Under the pieces are notes generated by a model. It worked only from the letters and a program-made list of their open reading frames with translations. It ran no database searches and was not told the origin of the DNA. From Paenibacillus sp. JJ-223 (lineage in GTDB: Bacteria; Bacillota; Bacilli; Paenibacillales; Paenibacillaceae): DNA of 64,000 nt. This document shows, in pieces, positions 51,963 to 60,660 of this stretch; the first letter of the stretch is position 1, and each line of letters opens with the position of its first letter. The translations under genes were made by a program, and so were the position numbers. The stretch spans positions 99,511 to 163,510 of the forward strand of contig NZ_CAKMMP010000018.1 of the NCBI RefSeq assembly GCF_927798175.1, written 5' to 3'.

Positions 51963-51990
51963 AAAAGAAAAAAGCCGCAAGCGCGGCTCT
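51963..51990 (-). terminator. Intrinsic terminator of narK
   Basis: On the minus strand agccgcgcttgcggct folds to a 6-bp stem followed by TTTTTTCTTTT, 30 bases after the narK stop. Confidence 0.8.
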
Positions 51991-52021
51991 CCTTAGGTAG
52001 ATCATTGAAACTCGGGCCTCA

Positions 52022-53257
52022 TTAAGCAGAGAAAGAGGTTGATTCCTTTTTAGCTGCCAGCGAGTTTTTAAGCCAGTGGGCACGCCATTTGGACTGCATG
52101 ACCAGCACAAGCGCCATGGAGGCGGCCGCGATCAAGCTAAGGATGACAAAGCCCGGAGTATAGGATTGGTACGTGCTGTAGAGCTGGCCGAGAATCAGCG
52201 GAAGGGCGTATCCTCCGATTCCGCCTGCCGCGCCGACAATGCCGGTCATCAGCCCGATTTCGTTGCCGAATCGCTGCGGCACAAGCTGGAAGACGGAGCC
52301 GTTCCCGGCGCCCAGACACATCATGCCCAGGAAAAGCATGACAACGACGACAGGCAATGGCGGCAGGAAGGACACGCCGATTAACATGATGCAAGCTCCC
52401 ATGTACAGGTATGTCAGCATGCGGGTACCGCCGAGTTTGTCGGCCAGGAATCCGCCGACGGGGCGGAAGAAGCTTCCCGCGATGATGCAAAAGGTTGTAA
52501 TATCGGCTGCATGCACCGCAGACAGGCCGTATTGCGTGTTGAAAAAGATGGTCAAATAGTTGGCCAGGCCGACGAATCCGCCAAAGGTGACGCAGTAGAA
52601 GGCGCAGAACACCCAGGCGTCACGCTGCTTCAACAGGCTGCTGTATTCGGACAGCTTTTTGGGAGCAGGCCGGTTGGGGCTGTTGCGGGCAAATAGGGAG
52701 AAAAAGACGAAGACGATTACGATCGGGATCAGTGCAAGGCCGAACACGATTTCCCAGTTGCCGAAATGGGTGGCCAATCGATTGGCAAAGAGGGTTGCGA
52801 GCACGGTTCCGCTATTCCCGGCACCGGCGATCCCCATGGCCAGCCCCTGATGTTCCTTAGGATACCATTGGCCGGCAAGCGGAAGCGCTGCGGCGAAAGA
52901 TGCGCCGGCAATGCCTAACAGCAGGGCGACGACATACAGCTGGTTCAGGGAGTCGACCCACAGCCAGCCCAGCAGCAGCGGAATGACGGTGACGCCCATT
53001 CCGATCTGCGCAGTGAGTTTGGGGCCGATGTAGTCGGACATAAAACCTAACACGAGTCGAAGAATCGAACCGCCGAGGATGGGCAAAGCGACCAGGTTGG
53101 CTTTTTCCACCGGAGTCATCGGGTAATCCATCGCAATAACGACGGCGAGTGGGCCCAACATGCCCCAGATCATAAAACTGATGTCGAAATACAGGAATGC
53201 ACCGAACAAAGTAGGCTTGTGGCCGCTTTTCCAAAAACTTTTCCTCTCCATCATCAT
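52022..53257 (-). CDS. narK: Nitrate/nitrite MFS transporter
   Basis: 411 residues, 12 membrane segments, NNP family. The two nitrate-signature loops are GIAGAGNSGTVLATLFANRL and GMMCLGAGNGSVFQLVPQRF; the start FDISFMIWGMLGPLAVVI is conserved in NarK/NasA, and an Arg in FRPVGGFLADKLGG occupies the expected substrate helix. Three consecutive ATG codons follow AGGAG. No nitrate reductase is in the window. A leader of about 170 bases with a terminator-like hairpin suggests attenuation. Confidence 0.9.
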   Translation of the reverse strand: MMMERKSFWKSGHKPTLFGAFLYFDISFMIWGMLGPLAVVIAMDYPMTPVEKANLVALPILGGSILRLVLGFMSDYIGPKLTAQIGMGVTVIPLLLGWLWVDSLNQLYVVALLLGIAGASFAAALPLAGQWYPKEHQGLAMGIAGAGNSGTVLATLFANRLATHFGNWEIVFGLALIPIVIVFVFFSLFARNSPNRPAPKKLSEYSSLLKQRDAWVFCAFYCVTFGGFVGLANYLTIFFNTQYGLSAVHAADITTFCIIAGSFFRPVGGFLADKLGGTRMLTYLYMGACIMLIGVSFLPPLPVVVVMLFLGMMCLGAGNGSVFQLVPQRFGNEIGLMTGIVGAAGGIGGYALPLILGQLYSTYQSYTPGFVILSLIAAASMALVLVMQSKWRAHWLKNSLAAKKESTSFSA

Positions 53258-53321
53258 TCATCGCTCCTCATCCTATTGATCATTCTCTAGTATTTTGTGA
53301 TCCGTGCATGACTTCAGGCAG

Positions 53322-53363
53322 AAAAGGCCGCAATTCGTCCAGAAAGCTGAACGAGTTGCGGCC
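53322..53363 (-). terminator. Terminator-like hairpin in the narK leader
   Basis: ggccgcaattcgt and acgagttgcggcc (13 bp, one G-U) with an extra cag/ctg pair near the loop; on the minus strand TTTT follows. It lies between the narK promoter and the narK start. Confidence 0.65.
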
Positions 53364-53428
53364 CCATTGCCGACAGGCGGTTCACGTCATTGTGCCCCGC
53401 ACCTGTTATGATCACTGCACTGTGATTT

Positions 53429-53465
53429 TGATTCAAATTATAAAAAGTCTTGAATCATATGTCAA
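53429..53465 (-). promoter_or_regulatory. Strong narK promoter with palindromic operator around the -10 box
   Basis: On the minus strand TTGACA (53460-53465) and TATAAT (53437-53442) are 17 bases apart, a perfect sigma-A consensus. TGATTCAA-N13-TTGAATCA (53429-53457) spans the spacer and the -10 box, so a bound regulator would block the polymerase. The cognate factor is not identified. Confidence 0.75.
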
Positions 53466-53677
53466 CTAAAATAACATTATTTTTGAAAAATTTATATTTA
53501 AGTGATTTTTATGATGTTTCATGTAATGTTAAATAACATAAATGGTAATTGAGTGAATATGGGTATTATGCTTAGTGAACTACTCTGATTTGCCTGGTAG
53601 TCAAAGTTAAAGCTTCTTGGGATCAGCCAGCAGGATGGCCGCCAATGCATCTGTTGTTGGAAAAGGAAGGGGGCTAC
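53466..53677. other. Gap upstream of narK without recognised gene
   Basis: A+T-rich to about 53560, then mixed. No ORF with a ribosome site before 53678. It belongs to an 825-base gap between narK and the GH3 gene. Confidence 0.4.
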
Positions 53678-53719
53678 ATGTCGTTTGTTCATTCCAAATC
53701 ATTGAATTTAATAGAATAA
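53678..53719 (+). CDS. Candidate 13-codon mini-ORF
   Basis: ATG 53678 lies 5 bases after GGAAGGGGG and encodes MSFVHSKSLNLIE. A second mini-ORF with its own ribosome site follows after 15 bases. Support is limited to the ribosome site. Confidence 0.25.
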   Translation: MSFVHSKSLNLIE

Positions 53720-53734
53720 AAAGGAGAATCGGGA

Positions 53735-53797
53735 ATGGGACGATTCGGCTGTTTTTGCATTGGAGGAATTCAAGCAATAAAGGTTACGGAAATGTAA
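53735..53797 (+). CDS. Candidate 20-codon Cys-containing mini-ORF
   Basis: ATG 53735 lies behind AAAAAGGAG at 8-base spacing and encodes MGRFGCFCIG then GIQAIKVTEM. Two Cys in a CFC motif and a hydrophobic first half are notable. It could be a leader, a signal peptide-like regulator, or chance. Confidence 0.28.
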   Translation: MGRFGCFCIGGIQAIKVTEM

Positions 53798-54082
53798 TTA
53801 ATTCGCTTTCTTTTCCTGTTAGATGCATTTTCGAAGGGGTGATTCGCAAGAACTAGATTGTTTAAACCCAATCGATTTCCAATTTTAAGGGGGTGAAATT
53901 TACGCTTGGGTCGGCTATCGTAAGAAAGTGCTCGCTTGTCGGTGAACACGACTTTTCTCAGCGATGAGCAGGGGCTCATGATATGGGCAGGTTGGACAAA
54001 GCGAGCTTACATTTCCTTGTATACATGTATTCAAAATGTGCGCGAGGAAATGATCAAAGAAAGAGAAGGAGAGCATAACAAC

Positions 54083-56803
54083 ATGAACAGAAGCATCAAC
54101 AGAGCTCTATCCCAACGCCAACGGCGATGGTTTACGATGATGATCATCGTTGCATTGGCAGTCATGCCGCTGCATGCCTATGCCTCGCAAGCGGAATCCA
54201 AGGCTGACCGTCCATGGATGAACGCCTCCCTGAGTGCAGAGGAGCGCACGGAGCTGCTGCTCCAGGCGATGACGTTGGAGGAAAAGGTCAGCTTCGTTAC
54301 TGGTAAGGTCAATAACTATTATGGTTTCTATAATGACGGCGTGGAAAGGCTCGGCATCCCTGCGCTGCAGATGGCAGACGGACCTGCCGGAGTGCGGGTG
54401 GCCAATCCGGATGTGCAGGATAAGAAATCCACCGCCCTCCCGGCACCGATTGCGCTTGCAGCGTCCTGGGATACGGAGCTGGCCGAAAAGTACGGAGACC
54501 TGATCGGTCAGGAAGCGCATGACACAACCCATAACGTGGTGCTTGGGCCGGGACTGGACATTGCCCGCACGCCATGGGGATCGCGCAACTTCGAATCACT
54601 TGGCGAAGATCCGCTGCTGGCTTCCGGGATGGGAGCGGCTTATGTAAAGGGAATTCAAAACAACCCGGTCATTGCGACAGCCAAGCACTACATCCTGAAC
54701 AACCAGGAGACGGAACGTTTCACGACGAATGCGATCGCGAGCGAACGGGCCATTCAGGAAGTGTATGCACGTCCGTTCAAAGCGATGGTCGAGCAGGCGA
54801 ATCTGGGAGCAGCGATGTGTTCGTTTAACCAGGTGAACGGTACATATGCTTGCGAGAACAAGGACATGCTGACCGACGTTCTCAAAAAGCAATTTGGATT
54901 CGAAGGCTTCGTCATGAGCGACTATGGCGCGAATTTCAGCACCGCAAAATCCGCGAATGCAGGTCTCGATCTCGAAACGCCAGGCGAACCATACGGCAAA
55001 TGGGGCGACAAGCTGTTGGAAGCCGTAAAACAGGGCGAGGTCAGCGAACAGACGCTGGACGACAAGGTCAGACGGATTTTGCTGCAAATGTTCGAGAAAG
55101 GTCTCTTCGATCAACCGGTTCGCAATCAGCAGATCGATGCCAAGGCGGACGGTAAGAAAGCCCGTGAATTTGCGGAAGAAAGCATGGTGCTGCTGCAAAA
55201 TGACAACAATGTTCTTCCGTTATCCGGCAAAAATATCAAGTCGATTGCGGTCATCGGGCCCGATGCGGATACGTCGTCGGCAGCCGGAGGCGGCAGCAGT
55301 TTGGTCAACCCGACCTATACGGTAAGCCCGCTTCAGGGTATTCGCAACCGCGCGGGCCAAGGCGTCGAAGTCAACTATGCTGCCGGTACCGATCCGATCT
55401 CGGCAGGAGATGCGTTCAACGGTCCGGATGCGGTGCCATCCACGCTGTTATCGCCTGTCGATGCGGCACAAAGCGAAAGAAATGATAGTACCGACCATGC
55501 GGAAAATGGACTGCGTGCCGAATATTGGACCAATGCCAACATGGAAGGAAATCCTGAATTGGTCCGCATCGACCGGCAGGTGAACGTGAATCTCGGCTTC
55601 TATAACTACGAAGGCTTCAACGCGCAGTCGTCCAAGCTTCCCGTGACGCCAACGAAGTTCAATAGCAAGATGTCGGCACGCTGGACAGGTTCGATTACTG
55701 CCCCGAAATCGGGTGAGTATGCGTTATCCCTGACCAGTCTCGGCTCGGCGAAGCTGTATGTGGATAATCAACTGCTTGTGGACAATGAGGGGAAGGCTTT
55801 GGGAACAACGGAAAAGACGATTGCGCTCAAAGAAGGAGAGTCTCGCGAGATTCGGATCGAGTACCGCACGGACTTCCCTGTTCAGGCCAGCCATGACATG
55901 GGCGCCCAGGTTCGTTTCGGATGGAAGCCCGCAGAAGGCGCCGTGGATGCCCAAATGCAGAAGGCCGTCGAGCTTGCCAAAAAATCCGACGTAGCGGTGG
56001 TGGTGACCCGCACGTATGACAGCGAAGGGTATGTGGATCGGTCTGATCTGGAGCTGCCGAACAATCAGGAACAACTTATTCGCGAGGTAGCCAAGGCGAA
56101 TCCGAAAACGATCGTTGTACAAATGAGCGGTCGCGCGGTCGAAACCGACTCCTGGCAGAACGAGGTGCCATCTATCGTTCAAGCCTGGTACGCAGGTCAG
56201 GAACAAGGAAATGCCGTGGCGCGCGTTCTCTTCGGCGACGTGAATCCGTCGGGCAAGCTGCCCGTAACGTTCCCGGCGGACGAGACGAAAACACCGGTGT
56301 CTACCGCGAAGCAGTTTCCGGGCGTGAACGGAGTCGGCAGCTATTCCGAAGGCATCTTCGTGGGTTATAAGGGGTATGAAAAAGAGAACCTGACCCCTGC
56401 GTTTGCGTTTGGGCACGGTTTGTCTTATACGAGCTTCGATTATCGCAATTTGCATGTGAAAAATAAGGGCAAGGGTGACAAGGCAACGGTTGAGGTATCT
56501 CTAAATCTGCGCAACACGGGTAAACGCGCCGGTGCAGAAGTGGTACAGGTCTATGTCGGCCCATTGCCTGCCCGAGCGGAGACGCCAAAGAAACAACTTG
56601 CGGGCTGGGCCAAAGTCGATCTGAACGCAGGCAAGCAGCAGCGCGTTCAGATCGAGCTGGACCCATCGGCGTTGTCCTACTGGGATGAAACGTCGAACAA
56701 GTGGGTGACGCCGATGGGCAAAGTCCCTGTTTACGTCGGCAGCGCATCGGACGATATCCGCCTGACAGGCAGCGTGAATATCGGAAATGCTTCCGGCAAA
56801 TAA
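54083..56803 (+). CDS. Secreted GH3 beta-glycosidase with PA14 insertion
   Basis: 906 residues. Signal peptide (RWFTMMIIVALAVMPLHAYA). GH3 N-terminal barrel with LQMADGPAGVRV, GPGLDIARTPWGSRNFESLG, KHYILNNQE and the nucleophile D280 in GFVMSDYGAN. The second domain (IAVIGPDADTSSAAGGGSS) is interrupted by a PA14 beta-barrel (GLRAEYWTNANMEGNPEL to about MGAQVRFGWKP), then VVVTRTYDSEGYVDRSDLEL, and a C-terminal Fn3-like domain. PA14-bearing GH3 enzymes act on beta-glucosides or related oligomers. ATG 54083 follows AAGGAG by 12 bases; ATG 54050 is an alternative. Confidence 0.85.
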   Translation: MNRSINRALSQRQRRWFTMMIIVALAVMPLHAYASQAESKADRPWMNASLSAEERTELLLQAMTLEEKVSFVTGKVNNYYGFYNDGVERLGIPALQMADGPAGVRVANPDVQDKKSTALPAPIALAASWDTELAEKYGDLIGQEAHDTTHNVVLGPGLDIARTPWGSRNFESLGEDPLLASGMGAAYVKGIQNNPVIATAKHYILNNQETERFTTNAIASERAIQEVYARPFKAMVEQANLGAAMCSFNQVNGTYACENKDMLTDVLKKQFGFEGFVMSDYGANFSTAKSANAGLDLETPGEPYGKWGDKLLEAVKQGEVSEQTLDDKVRRILLQMFEKGLFDQPVRNQQIDAKADGKKAREFAEESMVLLQNDNNVLPLSGKNIKSIAVIGPDADTSSAAGGGSSLVNPTYTVSPLQGIRNRAGQGVEVNYAAGTDPISAGDAFNGPDAVPSTLLSPVDAAQSERNDSTDHAENGLRAEYWTNANMEGNPELVRIDRQVNVNLGFYNYEGFNAQSSKLPVTPTKFNSKMSARWTGSITAPKSGEYALSLTSLGSAKLYVDNQLLVDNEGKALGTTEKTIALKEGESREIRIEYRTDFPVQASHDMGAQVRFGWKPAEGAVDAQMQKAVELAKKSDVAVVVTRTYDSEGYVDRSDLELPNNQEQLIREVAKANPKTIVVQMSGRAVETDSWQNEVPSIVQAWYAGQEQGNAVARVLFGDVNPSGKLPVTFPADETKTPVSTAKQFPGVNGVGSYSEGIFVGYKGYEKENLTPAFAFGHGLSYTSFDYRNLHVKNKGKGDKATVEVSLNLRNTGKRAGAEVVQVYVGPLPARAETPKKQLAGWAKVDLNAGKQQRVQIELDPSALSYWDETSNKWVTPMGKVPVYVGSASDDIRLTGSVNIGNASGK

Positions 56804-56838
56804 TCGGTGTTACGAATATGGAAATCAATGAAGTCGCG

Positions 56839-56859
56839 GCCGCCTGGTTGCGGCTTTTT
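56839..56859 (+). terminator. Short hairpin and T-run between GH3 and GH30
   Basis: gccgc and gcggc pair over 5 bp, followed by TTTTT; it may partly separate expression of the two genes. Confidence 0.5.
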
Positions 56860-56905
56860 CCACCCTTGGGAATCCGGGCGGAACGTATGGAAGGAGGGAG
56901 CAGCG

Positions 56906-58450
56906 ATGTATCGGCGAACGAGAACTTGGATGGTAAGGGGTGGCATCGGTCTGTTGGTGGCGGGGTGCGCCGTTTGGCTGATGTGGGCATTCAGCCCTGC
57001 AGCCGTTCAGCCGCCTGCGCCGATGCCTTTGCCCGAAAAGAAAAGGATGACGGAGGCAGAGGTATGGCTGACGACAGGGGATCAGAGTCAGCTGCTGGCA
57101 AGGCAAGAGCCTCGGTCGTGGAAGCCCGTTGGGCCTGACGATGAGAAGAAACGCCAAAACGTCGCGTCCATTCGAGTAAATGCCGGGCAAGCTCATCAGA
57201 AGATGGAGGGGTTCGGCGCGGCCATGACGGGGTCATCCGTTTACCTGATCAACAGCCTTCCCCAAGAGCAGCGGGAAATGTTGCTGCACGAGCTGTTTAC
57301 CGCAGAGGGATTGAATCTCAATATGGTACGGCATACGATCGGTGCATCGGATTATTCCGTGAATGCATCCGGAGAACCTTCAAGCTATACGTATGATGAC
57401 GTCGAAGAAGGAACGGATTACGCCCTCGAACATTTTTCGATCGAACAAGATGAGGGAGTCGTAGCCATGCTGGAGGATGTTGTTCGGGTCAAGCCGGATG
57501 TGAAGGTCATGGGTACGCCCTGGACTGCGCCGGCCTGGATGAAATACGGCGAGCGGACGCATAACGGCTGGTACCTCAACTATAATGATCCTGGGGTGTA
57601 TGCGGCTTATGCAGCATATTTCGTAAAATACATTCAGGCCTACCAGGCCAGAGGGGTGCCGATTCACAGCATCACGGTACAAAACGAACCGGAATTCACG
57701 TCGCCGAACTACCCCAGCATGAGCATGGGGGCAGCGGAGCAGGCGATGTTCATCCGGGATTATCTAGGTCCTGCCTTCATGGAGGCCGGGCTGGATACGC
57801 GCATCATAGCGTATGATCACAACTGGGACCAGGCCGTGAGGTATACGGAAGAGTTGTTTGAGGATCGCCGGACGGCAGCCTCCGTTGAAGGCTCGGCCTT
57901 CCACTGTTATGCGGGCGATCCGTCTGCAATGACTGAGGTCCATGACAGGCACCCGGACAAAATGATCTATGTGACCGAATGCAGCGGAGGCGAATGGAGC
58001 CCGGATTTCGGAACTAACCTGAGCTGGCAGATGTCCAACCTGATCATCGGTGCTGCGCGAAATTGGGCCAGCAGCGTACTGTTCTGGAATATCGCGCTTG
58101 ATCCGCAAGGTGGACCGACCAATGGCGGATGCGCCAACTGTCGGGGGATGGTGACGATTGACCCGGAGAGCGGCAAGGTCGAGCGGAACGTGGAATATTA
58201 CGCCATGGGGCACATCAGTCGGTATGTTCGTTCGGGAGCCGTTAGGGTGGAAACGAACCAGGAACCGGGCGTTTTGGAGAATGCGGCTTTTCGCAATCCG
58301 GACGGTTCCATGGTGCTGATCGCCAGCAATTCTGGACAGGATGCGGTGGCTTTCGAGATCGTGATGGACGACAATGCATTGCGTTACACATTGCCTCCGC
58401 AATCGGCGGCGACCTTTCGCTGGAAGGAAGCCGGGTCCGCAGCACGGTAA
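56906..58450 (+). CDS. GH30 glycosidase (subfamily 1-like), secreted or anchored
   Basis: 514 residues with an N-terminal membrane segment (GGIGLLVAGCAVWLMWAFS). The GH30 barrel starts with QKMEGFGAAMTGSSVYLINS. The acid/base is E261 in SITVQNEPEFTS and the nucleophile E358 in YVTECSGGEW. WTAPAWMKYGERTHNG and the closing beta-sandwich (TNQEPGVLENAAFRNPDGSM) agree with the glucosylceramidase/beta-1,6-glucanase branch. With GH3 in front it may attack beta-glucans such as fungal beta-1,6-glucan. GGAGGG precedes ATG 56906. Confidence 0.85.
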   Translation: MYRRTRTWMVRGGIGLLVAGCAVWLMWAFSPAAVQPPAPMPLPEKKRMTEAEVWLTTGDQSQLLARQEPRSWKPVGPDDEKKRQNVASIRVNAGQAHQKMEGFGAAMTGSSVYLINSLPQEQREMLLHELFTAEGLNLNMVRHTIGASDYSVNASGEPSSYTYDDVEEGTDYALEHFSIEQDEGVVAMLEDVVRVKPDVKVMGTPWTAPAWMKYGERTHNGWYLNYNDPGVYAAYAAYFVKYIQAYQARGVPIHSITVQNEPEFTSPNYPSMSMGAAEQAMFIRDYLGPAFMEAGLDTRIIAYDHNWDQAVRYTEELFEDRRTAASVEGSAFHCYAGDPSAMTEVHDRHPDKMIYVTECSGGEWSPDFGTNLSWQMSNLIIGAARNWASSVLFWNIALDPQGGPTNGGCANCRGMVTIDPESGKVERNVEYYAMGHISRYVRSGAVRVETNQEPGVLENAAFRNPDGSMVLIASNSGQDAVAFEIVMDDNALRYTLPPQSAATFRWKEAGSAAR

Positions 58451-58557
58451 TTCGATGGCGGCAAAAAACATAATCGTGGTCACGCGCTGCGACAACGAGA
58501 TCGAAGACATTCCGTGGAAGGGCTATCCTTGATATATCCGCCACGGAAGATTACGGA

Positions 58558-58584
58558 GGGAAGGCCAGTGATATATGCCTTCCC
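58558..58584. repeat. 8-bp inverted repeat after GH30
   Basis: gggaaggc and gccttccc form a perfect stem just before the main terminator; role unknown. Confidence 0.4.
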
Positions 58585-58589
58585 GTTGC

Positions 58590-58650
58590 AAAGCCCCGTG
58601 CAGCCTTTCCCTTTGAAGGGATAAGCTGCACGGGGCTTTGGCTTTCTTTT
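58590..58650. terminator. Strong terminator between GH30 and the FNT gene
   Basis: A 15-bp perfect stem (aaagccccgtgcagc / gctgcacggggcttt) surrounds a second hairpin, followed on the plus strand by ggctttctttt. It serves GH30 and probably the convergent FNT gene. Confidence 0.8.
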
Positions 58651-58659
58651 CAACATCCA

Positions 58660-59448
58660 TTAATGTTGTTCCTCATCCAGGAAAGGTTTGTTCACCGCAT
58701 AATACATAAAGCCCATCAGCAGCACTCCGCCTACCAGATTGCCGAACGTGACCGGGACCAGATTGTGGAGCACGCCCTCGAACGAGATCGTTCCCGGATG
58801 GTTCAGTACCAGCGCAATCGCAAACGTACACATATTCGCCACGCTATGCTCATATCCCGAAATAAAGAAGCAGAACACGAACAGCATCATGGCAAACATT
58901 TTGGCGCCGTTTTCCTTCATGAACATCGGGATGAAAAACGCCAGGCAGACGAGCCAGTTACACAGAATTGCCCGGAAAAAGAGCTGCATTGCCGGAGCTT
59001 CCATCTTGTGTTCGACCACGCTCAGGAGGAAGCCGTTGACCTGGGACGAATCAAACAGTCCTGTCAGGTAGATCAGCAGCGCAAACACCGCCGCACCCAT
59101 CAGGTTGCCCCCGTAACTCGCCACCCACAGCTTGACCACCTCTAACCAGCGTAGTTTCTTACGCAAAGCGGCATAGGTGTAATAGAACGTGTTTCCGGTA
59201 AACAGATCCCCGCCGCCGTAGGCGATGAGAATGATTGCTGCTCCAAACGTCAGTGCGGCCATCGGATAGGTCAGCGGAGATTGCTCCATATAGAAGAAAT
59301 TGCCCGTCTTGAACGCCACGATGACCCCGAAGCCGATGAACATGCTGGCCAGCATGGAACGTGACAGATAACGGACCAGACTTTGTTTATATATTTTGTG
59401 CTTTTTTAATGCCAACTCTTCGACTTTGCGCAGACCTTCGGTTTCCAT
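58660..59448 (-). CDS. Formate/nitrite channel (FNT family, NirC-like)
   Basis: 262 residues with six membrane segments, the length and order of FocA/NirC pentameric channels. Motifs: SMLASMFIGFGVIVAFKTGN in helix 1, GGGDLFTGNTFYYTYAALRK with the FTGN loop, CNWLVCLAFFIPMF in helix 4, and SGYEHSVANM with the central His. The later loop LVPVTFGNLVGG is also conserved. AGGAGG lies 6 bases before ATG 59448 and 3 before ATG 59451. It is 5 kb from narK, so nitrite is the likelier ion, but formate cannot be excluded. Confidence 0.88.
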   Translation of the reverse strand: METEGLRKVEELALKKHKIYKQSLVRYLSRSMLASMFIGFGVIVAFKTGNFFYMEQSPLTYPMAALTFGAAIILIAYGGGDLFTGNTFYYTYAALRKKLRWLEVVKLWVASYGGNLMGAAVFALLIYLTGLFDSSQVNGFLLSVVEHKMEAPAMQLFFRAILCNWLVCLAFFIPMFMKENGAKMFAMMLFVFCFFISGYEHSVANMCTFAIALVLNHPGTISFEGVLHNLVPVTFGNLVGGVLLMGFMYYAVNKPFLDEEQH

Positions 59449-59451
59449 CAT

Positions 59452-59707
59452 TCGCCTCCTGTACTTATGGGTAGTATTGCATCTATTTACATATTTTTTG
59501 AACTTTCTATATTATAACGAAATTTATGGGAGAGGCACCTGTTACATATAAATAAAGGGTTGATTATATAGGTTCATATAACATGCATGCAAACATTTTG
59601 CATTTATGTGCTAATTCTTAGCATCTTTTTCTTGGTTGAACAAAGTACCAGGATAATCCGGATGATATCGATGATCGGTTGAACCTAAAATTTGAAGGGA
59701 GAAAGAC
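59452..59707. other. A+T-rich intergenic stretch upstream of the FNT gene
   Basis: Part of a gap of about 380 bases. A TATAAT box on the minus strand (59511-59516) could serve the FNT gene, but no matching -35 box is evident. No other feature recognised. Confidence 0.35.
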
Positions 59708-59788
59708 ATGAATGCGAATAAGATGCGGGTATTCTGAATGGCTGTAAATCAACGATTTAAAAAAGTATGGGGCATCGTACTCAAATGA
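59708..59788 (+). CDS. Two candidate mini-ORFs in tandem (9 and 16 codons)
   Basis: ATG 59708 follows GAAGGGAG and encodes MNANKMRVF; its TGA abuts ATG 59738 (TGAATG), which encodes MAVNQRFKKVWGIVLK to 59788. A terminator starts 12 bases later. The compact order (ribosome site, coupled ORFs, terminator) is what a tiny transcription unit would show; no homolog is known to me. Confidence 0.3.
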
Positions 59789-59800
59789 ATGATAGAGCGC

Positions 59801-59829
59801 AAAGAGGCAGCCGCCAGGCCTGCCTCTTT
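59801..59829. terminator. Bidirectional terminator
   Basis: aaagaggcag and ctgcctcttt form a perfect 10-bp stem between the mini-ORFs (plus) and the stop of the 136-residue protein (minus). Confidence 0.7.
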
Positions 59830-59832
59830 GTA

Positions 59833-60243
59833 CTATGATAGCGGAAAGGGAAACATGCAGCTTCGGAGAATTTCGGCCTTCAGTTCCTCGGATCGCTCTC
59901 GAGGAGCCAGCTCTTCCGCATAGGATCGCTCCAGTTTCTTCCGCATAAAGGTCTCGGCATGCGGGTTGGGGCGTGCGTGGAAGCTCTCCGCAAATTCCCT
60001 GTAAACGTCCGCGCTAAACGCCTTTTCCAGCACGCTATTAAGCAGAGGGCTGCCTGCATACAGCAGCGAGTCCGTTTCTTCGCACTCAAATTTCAAATAC
60101 ATGATGGCTTTCCGCAGGGCATTCAACTCGCCTTGGGTCAAGTATACGGGAGTGACTGCTTCTTCTCCGCCTTTGAATTGCAGTTCTGGAGCGCGATGTT
60201 TCGTTGGACGGTGGGAGCTGTCTGAACCTCGGGATTCACTCAT
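59833..60243 (-). CDS. Hypothetical protein (136 aa)
   Basis: ATG 60243 follows the near-perfect AGGAGGTGATC. The protein is soluble, with a polar basic start (MSESRGSDSSHRPTKHRAPE), then ELNALRKAIMYLKFECEETD and a helical, charged C-terminal half (KKLERSYAEELAPRERSEEL). No known family recognised. It lies 110 bases before the immunity-like gene on the same strand and may share its transcript. Confidence 0.6.
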   Translation of the reverse strand: MSESRGSDSSHRPTKHRAPELQFKGGEEAVTPVYLTQGELNALRKAIMYLKFECEETDSLLYAGSPLLNSVLEKAFSADVYREFAESFHARPNPHAETFMRKKLERSYAEELAPRERSEELKAEILRSCMFPFPLS

Positions 60244-60352
60244 GCATGATCACCTCCTAGAGTTTGTCGAACTTCTTGTAGAAATGCCGGTCTTCCGGTT
60301 GGTGGTGTAGCGAATCATTGGACTCGGTCATATCGGTTCGCAACTCTAAACA

Positions 60353-60574
60353 TTAAGGTTGTGTTGGCGGAAGGATGATTGGGCGTGCGGCTAACGCTTC
60401 CTCTACGATCTGTTCCGGAGTCAATTCACGGTCGTCCCAAAATATCAGGTTACTGATCGCAGGGTGTGGGACCTGACGTTCCAGTTCTGACAGCATGTCA
60501 TCCAATTCGGCTTCGGTTCCTTCCGCATGCATCAATTTGCGTACCAATTCTACCAAATGGGTTCTATCGTTCAT
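60353..60574 (-). CDS. Colicin/pyocin-type immunity protein homolog
   Basis: 73 residues, start ATG 60574 behind AAGGAGG. The sequence runs as the Im7/Im9 four-helix fold: LVELVRKLMHAEGTEAELDD, then the toxin-facing motif VPHPAISNLIFWDD (compare the HPxGSDLIYYP of Im proteins), then ELTPEQIVEEALAARPII. Members of this family block DNase bacteriocins. No HNH toxin gene is visible beside it, so it is an orphan immunity or has another role. The neighbouring 136-residue protein lacks an HNH motif. Confidence 0.65.
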   Translation of the reverse strand: MNDRTHLVELVRKLMHAEGTEAELDDMLSELERQVPHPAISNLIFWDDRELTPEQIVEEALAARPIILPPTQP

Positions 60575-60660
60575 TGTGGGAACCTCCTTGTCCTGTTCCA
60601 AAATGCTCTAGCTATGTCAGTTGAACCAATGATTCTGCACGGAATCACTACGTGGTCAGA

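Noticed and set aside
53617..53856. 79-codon ORF upstream of GH3
   Set aside because: No ribosome site and no resemblance; the mini-ORFs in other frames have better starts.
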